From the NCBI GenBank assembly GCA_965228575.1, contig CBDDHW010000070.1, forward strand, positions 46,952 through 110,951: DNA of 64,000 bases, written 5' to 3'. Below are positions 43,546 to 52,212 of the stretch, in pieces. Numbering within the stretch: position 1 is the first letter of the stretch; every line of letters begins with the position of its first letter. The DNA comes from UBA11612 sp965228575 (GTDB lineage: Bacteria > Pseudomonadota > Alphaproteobacteria > Rhodospirillales > Rhodospirillaceae). Below the pieces are notes generated by a model. That model did not search any database. It was not told the DNA's origin and saw nothing but the letters and a program-made list of their open reading frames with translations. The translations under genes and the position numbers were made by a program.

Positions 43546-44793
43546 TCAGCTTGGGGTATCCGCGCTTCTGACCGGAACGAGGATAATACGGTTTGTGCTG
43601 CTCTGGTGAATCAGTAAATCGCCGCTCTTGGTCGGGCGCATATGCCGAATGATTCCCGCATAAACCCCGCCGGAAGGGATCGCCCAACTCTGGAATTCTT
43701 CGGACTCGGGATCGAACCGCACCAGCATGTCAGGCCGGACACCGGATTCGTTGTACCACACGATACCGTCGATAACCGCGATGGCGTACGGATGCGAGTT
43801 AGGTCCGCTCGGCGAGTCCCATTCCTTGATGTCGCCCGTCTCGGGGCTGTAGCGGCCGATCTTGCCCTTGGATGAATTGACGAACCAAATGGTACCGTCC
43901 TCGGCGATATCGAGCCGGCGCACCGTCGTGCCCGGCGTCGGCAGCTTGATTTCCGTTAGCTCCATCGTCTCCTGATCGACCTTCACGAGGCAGTTGCTGC
44001 CATTGCACGCAAACCAAGGATTACCGTCGGCGTCGATCTTCACGCCGTAAGGCCGGGACCGCTGTGTTTTTGCAGTCACCAATTTTATGTCGCCGGTTGA
44101 TGGGTCCAGGCGCCCGAACATGTTGCTCTGTTGAAGGGTGAACCAGAACACTCCAGCGCTGTCGAACACACCAGTGTGGGGATCCCGCGCGGCAGGGTCG
44201 GGCATCTTGAAGACTTCGATTACCTCACCTGTGTTCGGATCGACTTTGCCGATGGTCCCGTTGCCATTGCCCAAGTACCAGGGGAAACCGTCGGCATCGA
44301 TCGACACCGAGTGTGGCCGCGCACCTTCGGGTAGCGGGAAATCCTCGGCCTCACCGGTTTTCGGATCCAATCGTCCGATCCGATTGCCGAACTGGCCCAC
44401 CCACCAGATTTTGCCATCAGGGGCTTCGACAGGATCGCGTGCACGTTGGCCCAGGGTGGGCGCGACCCACTCCTGATATCTGATTGGCCGTGGGCCAGGG
44501 ACTGCGGTAGAGGTGCGGCGGTCGTTGGGAGGAAAGTGCTGTGTTAGATACGTGAGAATACCGTCCTGTATCTCTTCGTTCGCGGAAAGGTCAATCATGC
44601 TGCCGATAAGTTCGGCCCATTCTTCCCGTGTGTAACCTGAACTTCGTGTGATCTGATTTTCCCGATGGCAACTCGTGCAGACCCCCTCGATTAACTCCTT
44701 GCCCGCGCCGACTGGCAATTGTTCGGCGGCCATGGTTTGGGAAACTCCCGAGTACATCAATGCCGCTGCAAAAAGTAGCAATCCATGTTTCAT
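43546..44793 (-). CDS. Exported Vgb-like beta-propeller protein with a heme-c motif
   Basis: About 415 residues from ATG 44793; an earlier ATG at 44805 adds four. A Sec signal (MKHGLLLFAAALMYSG, ending near MAAEQ) precedes a cytochrome-c-like region of about 85 residues with CTSCH. The rest is a propeller of about six blades with repeats such as DGKIWWVGQFGNRIGRLDPKTGE and FWFTLQQSNMFGRLDPSTGD. The repeat is characteristic of the virginiamycin B lyase (Vgb) / NHL fold. It should be periplasmic. Activity unknown. It is unlikely to be a resistance lyase, because Vgb itself has no heme-c domain. It ends the leftward mutase-dipeptidase set. Confidence 0.85.
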   Translation of the reverse strand: MKHGLLLFAAALMYSGVSQTMAAEQLPVGAGKELIEGVCTSCHRENQITRSSGYTREEWAELIGSMIDLSANEEIQDGILTYLTQHFPPNDRRTSTAVPGPRPIRYQEWVAPTLGQRARDPVEAPDGKIWWVGQFGNRIGRLDPKTGEAEDFPLPEGARPHSVSIDADGFPWYLGNGNGTIGKVDPNTGEVIEVFKMPDPAARDPHTGVFDSAGVFWFTLQQSNMFGRLDPSTGDIKLVTAKTQRSRPYGVKIDADGNPWFACNGSNCLVKVDQETMELTEIKLPTPGTTVRRLDIAEDGTIWFVNSSKGKIGRYSPETGDIKEWDSPSGPNSHPYAIAVIDGIVWYNESGVRPDMLVRFDPESEEFQSWAIPSGGVYAGIIRHMRPTKSGDLLIHQSSTNRIILVPVRSADTPS

Positions 44794-44829
44794 CTTTTCC
44801 GCCATTCCTGATTTGTCAATTTTTAAAGC

Positions 44830-46083
44830 TTACTTTGAAAGCGATCCGTTGTTTGCCGCATACGCCTCCACCTCTGCCATCACCCGCATCAGGTTGCCGC
44901 TCCAAATTTTTTCAATATCTTCTTCGGAATACCCGCGTTTAACCATCTCTACGGTCACACCAAGTGTTTCAGAAGCATCGTCCCACCCGGTGATGCCGCC
45001 GCCGCCGTTGAAGTCCGACGAGATACCGACGTGATCAACCCCGATCCGCTCCACCGCGTAGTCGATATGGTCCACAAGATTGGACACACGCGCCTTCGGC
45101 CATTTGGCATGAATCCCCTCCATCGCCGTCAGATATACGTCCATGTCCTCATCGTTCATGCGCCCAAAGCCGCCGGGCTCATTCAACCCCATCTCTTCGC
45201 GGAGAGAGCTGATCGCCTCTAGTTTTTCCGGCGGTGGCGGGGTCAGGTAGGTATCGAAGGCGACGATTTGAATCACGCCGCCGCTGCGCTTGATGCCGTC
45301 GAGCACCGCATCGCTAGCATTTCGCGCGTGGGTATAAACCCCGTTCACAGACGAGTGACTGGCGATCACCGGCGCTTTTGTCAGCGCCATGGCATCGAGC
45401 GCGGTCTTCTCTGCCGAATGGGAGACATCGACCATAATGCCAAGTTCGTTCAAGCGCTGAACAACTTGTTTTCCCAAGTCCGACAACCCGCCGTGCTCAG
45501 ACTCCGGCTCGCCCTTGGCGGGCACCGCAGAATCGCCAAGCTCGTTGTGCCCGTTGTGAAGCAAACCGAAATACCGCGCGCCGTAATTGTAGAACACATC
45601 AAGCAGTTCAATATTTCGGCCCATCGGGTAACCGTTTTCCATGCCGATCACCACCGCCTTGCGGCCGCTGGCATTGATGCGGCGGACATCATCGGCGGTG
45701 AGCGCGAGACCAACCTTATCGGGGTAGGTTTCCGCCGTGAGCTTGTGAATGGCTGAGAATTTAACGAAGGCATCAGAAAGAGCCTTTGCGTGTCCCGATG
45801 TCGTGCGCGGGCCTTGCCCCACATAGGTGATCAGGAAGATGGTATCGAGCCCGCCTTCGATCATGGTCGGAATGTGCACCTGCTGACCGCGCCGGCCGGG
45901 CCGCATCATATCGTAAGCCTCGGTGCCGAAGTCGAAAGGGATATCGACGTGCGTATCGATAGTGATGACCCGCTCGTGGATGGCCCGCGCCCGTTCTAAA
46001 AGCTCGGCTTCGGTCTCGGCGTTTGCGCCGGCGATGGTCGTCAGGGCAAAGCCAATCAACAGCACGAATGAGAGGCGCGTCAT
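44830..46083 (-). CDS. Membrane dipeptidase, M19 family (renal dipeptidase-like)
   Basis: 417 residues from ATG 46083, with GGAAGG upstream. A signal peptide (MTRLSFVLLIGFALTTIAG) predicts a periplasmic or membrane-attached enzyme. Zinc-site residues are HVDIPFDFG (His-x-Asp), Glu in GMENGYPMG, His in VDVSHSAEKT and His in ASHSSVNGV. DHVGISSDFNGGG is the family C-terminal signature. It should cleave dipeptides, including ones with D-residues at the C-terminus, in line with the family. It overlaps none of its neighbours; 13 bp separate it from meaB. Confidence 0.92.
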   Translation of the reverse strand: MTRLSFVLLIGFALTTIAGANAETEAELLERARAIHERVITIDTHVDIPFDFGTEAYDMMRPGRRGQQVHIPTMIEGGLDTIFLITYVGQGPRTTSGHAKALSDAFVKFSAIHKLTAETYPDKVGLALTADDVRRINASGRKAVVIGMENGYPMGRNIELLDVFYNYGARYFGLLHNGHNELGDSAVPAKGEPESEHGGLSDLGKQVVQRLNELGIMVDVSHSAEKTALDAMALTKAPVIASHSSVNGVYTHARNASDAVLDGIKRSGGVIQIVAFDTYLTPPPPEKLEAISSLREEMGLNEPGGFGRMNDEDMDVYLTAMEGIHAKWPKARVSNLVDHIDYAVERIGVDHVGISSDFNGGGGITGWDDASETLGVTVEMVKRGYSEEDIEKIWSGNLMRVMAEVEAYAANNGSLSK

Positions 46084-46096
46084 GATGTTTCCTTCC

Positions 46097-47113
46097 TTAC
46101 ATTCCAAAGGCGGTCAGAATTTTATCAACCGCTAAGGTTGGCGTCAGAGTCCCGTCTCCAACAGCGGCCTCGAGCTCGGGGATTAACGCTTTGACTTTAG
46201 AGCTGGCCTTCAATTTCGTCATGAGTTGATCATCGACCATAGACCACATCCAACGCACCTGTTGCGTGCGGCGTTTGGCATCCCACTTTCCGTTCTCGTC
46301 CATAATCCTGTGGAAGTGATTGATTTTCTCCCACAATGCATCGAGGCCCGCGTTTTTTTGCGCGCTTATACTGATCACCGGCGGAATCCAATCGGGGTTG
46401 TTTGGTGTGATGATGCGCAAAGCGTGTTGGTAGTCCGCTGCGGTTACCGCTGCCCGGTTTTTGTTGTCGCCGTCGGCTTTGGTGATGGCGATCATGTCAG
46501 CGATTTCCAAAACCCCTTTCTTGATGCCTTGCAGTTCATCACCGCCGCCGGCAATCATGAGGACAAGAAAGAAGTCCACCATCTCGGAGACGGTGATTTC
46601 GCTTTGGCCGACACCAACAGTTTCCACCAAAATGACGTCAAACCCCGCCGCCTCGCAGACCAGAATGGCTTCGCGGGTTGCGCGGGCTACGCCGCCCAGC
46701 GTGCCGCCGGTCGGCGAGGGGCGAATAAAAGCGTTCGGATCGACGGCTAGGCGCGCCATGCGGGTTTTGTCGCCGAGAATACTTCCGCCGGTACGCGAGG
46801 ATGTGGGGTCGACCGCAAGGACGGCAACCTTATGTCCTGCCTCTGTCAGCATGGTGCCGAACGCATCAATGAAGGTACTTTTGCCAGCACCAGGTAAGCC
46901 GCTCACCCCAATACGCAGACTGTTGCCAGTCTTGGGCAGCAAGCCCACAAGCATCTCTTGCGCGATTTTCTGATGGTCGGGGTTGCGCGATTCTATGAGA
47001 GTAATGGCGCGGGCGAGTTTTGCGCGATCTCCCGACAGAACGCCATTCACATGAGCCTCGGCCGTTAGCGGTAGACCGTTCTTAGATTTGGAAGATGATT
47101 CGGGTTCAGGCAA
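46097..47113 (-). CDS. meaB: Methylmalonyl-CoA mutase-associated GTPase MeaB
   Basis: 338 residues, G3E P-loop GTPase. Walker A GLPGAGKST, the VAVDPTSSRTGGSILGDKTRM segment, LVETVGVGQSE (switch II) and ITKADGDN (base recognition) match MeaB/ArgK. It protects and reactivates the B12 mutase. It lies 27 bp after the mutase large-subunit gene, as expected. Confidence 0.95.
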   Translation of the reverse strand: MPEPESSSKSKNGLPLTAEAHVNGVLSGDRAKLARAITLIESRNPDHQKIAQEMLVGLLPKTGNSLRIGVSGLPGAGKSTFIDAFGTMLTEAGHKVAVLAVDPTSSRTGGSILGDKTRMARLAVDPNAFIRPSPTGGTLGGVARATREAILVCEAAGFDVILVETVGVGQSEITVSEMVDFFLVLMIAGGGDELQGIKKGVLEIADMIAITKADGDNKNRAAVTAADYQHALRIITPNNPDWIPPVISISAQKNAGLDALWEKINHFHRIMDENGKWDAKRRTQQVRWMWSMVDDQLMTKLKASSKVKALIPELEAAVGDGTLTPTLAVDKILTAFGM

Positions 47114-47140
47114 GCGAATGTCCTAATTTGTCCCCAGGGG

Positions 47141-49348
47141 CTAATCTTTGTGGCCCAACTCTTTAGTCAAGGTCTCGAGTAATCCTACGGCGGCTTCGCT
47201 GATGACAGTTCCGGGTGGGAAAATTGCCGCAGCGCCCGCTTTATACAAAGCATCGAAGTCTTGCGGCGGAATAACACCGCCGACAACAATCATGATGTCT
47301 TCCCGGCCTAGTTTTTTGAGTTCCGCTTTGAGCTCCGGGACAAGCGTGAGATGCCCGGCGGCAAGCGATGATGCGCCAATAATATGGACATCGTTTTCCA
47401 CCGCTTGCTTTGCGGCTTCGGCCGGGGTTTGAAACAAGGGTCCAATATCGACGTCAAATCCCAAATCGGCGAACGCGGATGCGATTACTTTCTGTCCGCG
47501 GTCGTGACCGTCTTGGCCCATTTTGGCGACAAGAATGCGCGGCCGGCGGCCTTCTTTCTCGGCGAATGCGTCCGCCATCTTCGAAACCTTTTCCACCGCG
47601 TCCGATCCTGTTCCTACTTCCTTGCGATATACACCGGCGATGGATTTAATTTCAGCCACGTGACGACCGTAAACTTTCTCCAGCGCATTTGTCATTTCCC
47701 CGACGGTTGCTTTCGCACGCGCCGCGTTAACGGAAAGTTCCAGTAAATTCCCTTCGCCGCTTTCTGCCGCCTTGGTCAAAGCCGCTAACGCTTGCGTACA
47801 GGCGGCTTCATCCCGTTCGGCTTTCAGGCGTTTAAGCTTTTCCAGCTGCGCCGTTTTCACCGCGCTATTATCTACCTTCAGAACCTCAATGTCCTCTTTC
47901 TCATCAAGCTTATATTTATTCACGCCGACAACGGTTTGGCGCCCAGAGTCGATCCGAGCTTGCGTGCGCGCTGCGGCTTCTTCAATTCGTAACTTGGGGA
48001 TTCCCGCTTCAATTGCTTTCGCCATCCCGCCGAGGCCCTCAATTTCCTGGATGTGTCCCCATGCTTTTTTGGCAAGCTCATAGGTGAGGCGTTCCACATA
48101 ATAACTGCCGCCCCAGGGATCGACACTGCGGGTGGTGCCGGTTTCCTGCTGAATGAACAACTGCGTATTGCGGGCAATGCGCGCAGAGAAATCAGTCGGT
48201 AAGGCGAGAGCCTCATCGAGTGCATTGGTATGCAGAGATTGCGTGTGACCTTGCGTCGCCGCCATGGCTTCGACGCATGTTCTGATGACGTTGGAATAGA
48301 CATCTTGCGCCGTCAGGCTCCAGCCGGACGTCTGGCAGTGGGTACGCAGAGACAGTGATTTATTGTTCTTCGGATTGAATTGCTTAATGAGCTTTGCCCA
48401 AAGCAACCGGCCCGCGCGTAGTTTGGCGACTTCCATAAAGAAGTTCATACCGATCGCCCAAAAGAAACTCAGGCGCGGTGCAAATGCATCGATATCAAGT
48501 CCGGCGTTCATGCCCGCTCGGGCGTACTCCACCCCGTCGGCAAGGGTGTATGCGAGTTCAAGATCGGCGGTCGCACCAGCCTCTTGCATGTGATAGCCCG
48601 AGATTGAAATCGAATTGAACTTCGGCATCTTTGTTGAAGTAAAACCAAAGATGTCGGAAATAATTCGCATGCTTGGCGCAGGCGGGAAGATATATGTGTT
48701 TCGCACCATGAACTCTTTCAGAATATCGTTCTGAATCGTTCCGGAGAGTTTTTCAGGCGGAACGCCTTGTTCTTCCGCCGCGACAATATAAAGCGCCATG
48801 ACCGGAAGGACCGCACCGTTCATGGTCATGGAGACGCTCATACGGTCGAGCGGGATGCCATCGAACAGGGTTCGCATATCGAATATGGAATCAACGGCAA
48901 CGCCCGCCATTCCGACATCACCGGCCACGCGCGGATGATCGCTGTCGTATCCTCGGTGAGTCGCAAGATCGAAGGCGATCGACAGGCCTTTCTGCCCGGC
49001 CGCTAAGTTGCGGCGGTAAAACGCATTGGAATCTTCAGCGGTCGAAAAACCCGCATACTGGCGAATGGTCCAGGGTTGCGTGACGTACATGGCGGGGTAG
49101 GGACCACGCAGATAGGGCGGGAGCCCGGGCCGCGTATCCAGAAAATCCAAGTCTGAAATATCTTCGTGCGTGAACAGCGGCTTTATGGAAATCCCTTCAG
49201 GTGTTTGCCACGATAACTTATCTAGCGCTTGTCCAGCTTCAGCTTCCGCTTTCTTTTGCCATGCGCCTTTATCGAACTGGCTGCCGCCCGACGTTTGCGA
49301 GAGATCAACGGTGGCAAAATTCGGTATATTTGCATTTATCTTATTCAT
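47141..49348 (-). CDS. Methylmalonyl-CoA mutase, large (catalytic) subunit
   Basis: 735 residues. The N-terminal TIM barrel has PYLRGPYPAMYVTQPWTIRQYAGF (catalytic Tyr region) and QTSGWSLTAQD. The C-terminal cobalamin domain carries the base-off motif DGHDRG, with GASSLAAGH and GGVIPPQDF. It interconverts methylmalonyl-CoA and succinyl-CoA. It is encoded 15 bp after the small subunit, so the enzyme is the heterodimeric form. It needs adenosylcobalamin. Whether this cell makes or takes up B12 cannot be seen here. Confidence 0.95.
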   Translation of the reverse strand: MNKINANIPNFATVDLSQTSGGSQFDKGAWQKKAEAEAGQALDKLSWQTPEGISIKPLFTHEDISDLDFLDTRPGLPPYLRGPYPAMYVTQPWTIRQYAGFSTAEDSNAFYRRNLAAGQKGLSIAFDLATHRGYDSDHPRVAGDVGMAGVAVDSIFDMRTLFDGIPLDRMSVSMTMNGAVLPVMALYIVAAEEQGVPPEKLSGTIQNDILKEFMVRNTYIFPPAPSMRIISDIFGFTSTKMPKFNSISISGYHMQEAGATADLELAYTLADGVEYARAGMNAGLDIDAFAPRLSFFWAIGMNFFMEVAKLRAGRLLWAKLIKQFNPKNNKSLSLRTHCQTSGWSLTAQDVYSNVIRTCVEAMAATQGHTQSLHTNALDEALALPTDFSARIARNTQLFIQQETGTTRSVDPWGGSYYVERLTYELAKKAWGHIQEIEGLGGMAKAIEAGIPKLRIEEAAARTQARIDSGRQTVVGVNKYKLDEKEDIEVLKVDNSAVKTAQLEKLKRLKAERDEAACTQALAALTKAAESGEGNLLELSVNAARAKATVGEMTNALEKVYGRHVAEIKSIAGVYRKEVGTGSDAVEKVSKMADAFAEKEGRRPRILVAKMGQDGHDRGQKVIASAFADLGFDVDIGPLFQTPAEAAKQAVENDVHIIGASSLAAGHLTLVPELKAELKKLGREDIMIVVGGVIPPQDFDALYKAGAAAIFPPGTVISEAAVGLLETLTKELGHKD

Positions 49349-49363
49349 GAAGATGGTGCCCGA

Positions 49364-51412
49364 TTATCCCGCGTTCAAAAGCTCATGCGCTTTGCTTAAA
49401 ATATCGAACGCATTGCATCCGATAAAAATAAAGTCATTTACTCCGGCGTCTTTTAAGACTGGTTCTAACTCTCCCGGCCGTCCAGCTAAGTAAATCGCCG
49501 CGGCGCCCGCGCTTTTCAGAGCATTGGAGAGTTCCGCGGCATGACCTGTGTACACTTCGTCGCTGCTGCATATTGCGGTGAAACTAGCGCCGCTATCTTT
49601 AAACTCTTTTTGAATTGCACTTATATCGGTTCCGCCGGCTCCAGCTACCGCTTCGAACCCGCCCGCTTCGAAGAAATTTTTCGCAAAAGACGCGCGCGCA
49701 GTAAACTCTGACACCCGGCCAATATTCGCGAGAAAAACTTTTGGACGCTCACCGAATTTTTCCAAGAACGCGTCACCAAGATCTCGCAAATTCTCGAAAT
49801 CTTCGGCGAGGCGAATGGCGGGGAGTGGTGTAATCGACGTGTTGTCCTTTGCCCGTAAAGCCTCACCCATTGTGTTCATGGATGCGCCAGAGCTCACGGC
49901 GTCCACTAGCGCCTTGGTTAGGGTACCGTTCGACGGTTCAGGGAGTTCCAGCGCGGCTCCGCTTGTATCGGGGGCAAGAGTCGCGGGGCGTTGCGCCGGC
50001 TTTACCGGCTTTTCGTGAATATTGGGAAACTCGCTGACTCCCGTGATCGGATCCTTACGTTTACGGAAATTTCTGGACCTTTCCGCATGCACGGTTGCAA
50101 TTTCCGATGCGACGTATCCCGACGAGAGCGCTTCGGCCATTCCGCCCCGGGATTCGATTTTCTGGAAAAATGCCCAGGCTTTATCTGCCAATTCTTCGGT
50201 AAGGTGCTCAAACATCCACGCGCCGCCGGTCGGGTCGATGACGCGGCTGAGGCCGGACTCTTCTTGAAGAACGATTTGAGTGTTGCGCGCAATTCGGCGG
50301 GCAAGGTCGCTGGGCAGTCCAATCGCGGAATCAAAAGGTAGTACCGAAATAGCGTCCGCACCTGCAATGCCGGCTGCAAAGCACGCTACGGTCGTCCGTA
50401 AGATATTTACCCAAGGATCCCGGCGACTCATCATTCTGGGTGCGCTACAGGCGTAAACCGGCACCGACCGAAATTCGATATCCGCTCCGCAGACTTCGGT
50501 CACACGCGTCCACAAGCGGCGCAGTGTTCTTATTTTAGCGGTGGTGAGAAAGAAGTCGGCGTCAGCAGCGACGGTAAATGCAATCTGGCTACACGCTGTG
50601 TTTACATCTAAGCCGGATTTGATTGCCGCCCGCAGGTATTCGATTGCGGTTCCAATGGCGCACGCAAGTTCTTGCGAGTCCGATGCGCCGGCGGAATGAT
50701 AGACCACCGACCGTACATTGAATGTGCGTGCATTTGGATAGGTTTGCGATACATGATGTGCGGTATCGGCCATACGCGCGAGACCAGTTTGGAGATTTGC
50801 GGTCAGTGTGCCTCGCGCGGCCAAGCTCGAAAAACCGTCAATTCCAAAGTTCCCAAAAAATTTTTCCGGGCCAATGTCTTTTTTTGCCAACGCTTGCATA
50901 AACAATGCCGCGACCGGCAGATGAAGTGATGTGGGTTCGAGAACAACCGGCGCGAGATCTAGGTAAACGCCCTTCAAGACCGTTTCCATATCAGCAAGCG
51001 AGTTTATTGCTATGCCGTTTACGCCGCTTGGATCGATTTTAAGAACGATAGACGTTACACCCCGCTCTAAATCTTCCAATATTTGAGCGTTCGCTTTTGT
51101 GGGGTCGGGATGGGTATGAACCTGGCGAATATCCCAGCCCGCGGATGTATTCCCAAGGGCTTTGGCGCCGCGTGTGAAGGGTGCTGCACCGGGGAGCCCC
51201 GTAGGGTCTTCGGCTGCATTCCAGTCTTCACGGGTGTAAAGCGGCTGTATCGCAATGCCGTCGTACGTGCGGGAAACCAATTTCTTATCAAATGGCGCCC
51301 CGCCTAGCACCTTGTCTACGAGCTGTAACCATTGGTCATGGCTAGTAGGTTCAAAGTCGCCGGCAAGAGAGAAATCACTTTCCTGGAGTTTTGTGTCTTT
51401 GTTCAAAGGCAC
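49364..51412 (-). CDS. Methylmalonyl-CoA mutase, small (beta) subunit
   Basis: 682 residues, homologous to the large subunit along its length (DGIAIQPLYTREDW; QEESGLSRVIDPTGGAW). The C-terminal domain resembles a B12-binding domain but lacks a DxHxxG motif, having NIGRVSEFTARA in its place, as expected of the non-catalytic subunit. It is the first gene of the leftward mutase operon. A 217-bp space separates it from the divergent methyltransferase gene, and I see no riboswitch-like element in it. Confidence 0.92.
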   Translation of the reverse strand: MPLNKDTKLQESDFSLAGDFEPTSHDQWLQLVDKVLGGAPFDKKLVSRTYDGIAIQPLYTREDWNAAEDPTGLPGAAPFTRGAKALGNTSAGWDIRQVHTHPDPTKANAQILEDLERGVTSIVLKIDPSGVNGIAINSLADMETVLKGVYLDLAPVVLEPTSLHLPVAALFMQALAKKDIGPEKFFGNFGIDGFSSLAARGTLTANLQTGLARMADTAHHVSQTYPNARTFNVRSVVYHSAGASDSQELACAIGTAIEYLRAAIKSGLDVNTACSQIAFTVAADADFFLTTAKIRTLRRLWTRVTEVCGADIEFRSVPVYACSAPRMMSRRDPWVNILRTTVACFAAGIAGADAISVLPFDSAIGLPSDLARRIARNTQIVLQEESGLSRVIDPTGGAWMFEHLTEELADKAWAFFQKIESRGGMAEALSSGYVASEIATVHAERSRNFRKRKDPITGVSEFPNIHEKPVKPAQRPATLAPDTSGAALELPEPSNGTLTKALVDAVSSGASMNTMGEALRAKDNTSITPLPAIRLAEDFENLRDLGDAFLEKFGERPKVFLANIGRVSEFTARASFAKNFFEAGGFEAVAGAGGTDISAIQKEFKDSGASFTAICSSDEVYTGHAAELSNALKSAGAAAIYLAGRPGELEPVLKDAGVNDFIFIGCNAFDILSKAHELLNAG

Positions 51413-51629
51413 GCTGTCTTTCTGGTTTGATGTTTGTTTGATCCAATGTTTTGTGACAATGCTTGCTCCCTTTTGGAGCCGCGTAGCACTTTACATGCCC
51501 TTTTTCTTAGAGACTCGAGCTGGCGCCGTCAAACCTGGCGCATCTATATCTATGGTCCTGAATTTTGCAGCGTTTTCTATGGTTTTTATCAGCTGGAAAT
51601 CTGGGCGCTCTAAGCGTTAGTAATGAGCG

Positions 51630-52184
51630 ATGCCTAGCTTTGATCGCCCCGCCGATTCAACGATTCCCCCGTCACCGTGGGTGGAGCGGTGGTCCGGCCT
51701 CTTAAAAAAGGGAAGTGTTGTTCTTGATGTGGCTGCGGGCCACGGGCGGCATACGCGTGCCCTGCGGTCCAAAGGGTATTCTGTAGTCTCGGTGGATATT
51801 GATGTTTCGGGCTTGTCGGACCTTGAAGGCGATTCGCATGTCGAGATTGTGTCCGCCGATCTTGAAACCGAACCGTGGCCGTTTGCGAGCCGGACATTTG
51901 GTGGAATCGTTGTGACAAATTACCTCCACCGTCCCCATTTTCCCCTGCTCGAGTCTGCACTGGCAAACGAAGGGGTTTTGATTTTCGAAACCTTTGGTCA
52001 GGGCAATGAACGACTTGGCCGACCGCGGAATCCCGACTTTCTTCTTGGACCCGGCGAACTCCTACGCGCCTTCCAAAAGAAATTGCACGTCGTCGCATAT
52101 GAACATGGCGAGGAAAGAGACCCTCGGCCAGCGATACGACAAAGATTGTGTGCTGTTAAAGGTGCTGGTCCTTTTAGACTATGA
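51630..52184 (+). CDS. Class I SAM-dependent methyltransferase
   Basis: 184 residues. Motif I VLDVAAGHGRHT, the acidic loop VVSVDIDVSGL, and VVTNYLHRPHFPLL (motif IV region) give a compact Rossmann methyltransferase like those in the Methyltransf_11/25 group. The substrate is not evident. The gene runs towards the leftward fused glycosyltransferase gene, 28 bp away, and stands alone. Confidence 0.82.
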   Translation: MPSFDRPADSTIPPSPWVERWSGLLKKGSVVLDVAAGHGRHTRALRSKGYSVVSVDIDVSGLSDLEGDSHVEIVSADLETEPWPFASRTFGGIVVTNYLHRPHFPLLESALANEGVLIFETFGQGNERLGRPRNPDFLLGPGELLRAFQKKLHVVAYEHGEERDPRPAIRQRLCAVKGAGPFRL

Positions 52185-52212
52185 AATGCTTTCGCCGATG
52201 TATCGCGAAACT

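Noticed and set aside
46226..46750. A 174-residue plus-strand frame opposite meaB
   Set aside because: A shadow of a GTPase gene with all motifs; composition is unlike a real protein.
51413..51629. Cobalamin riboswitch upstream of the mutase genes
   Set aside because: No recognisable B12-box-like sequence, and a mutase that uses B12 would not necessarily need one.
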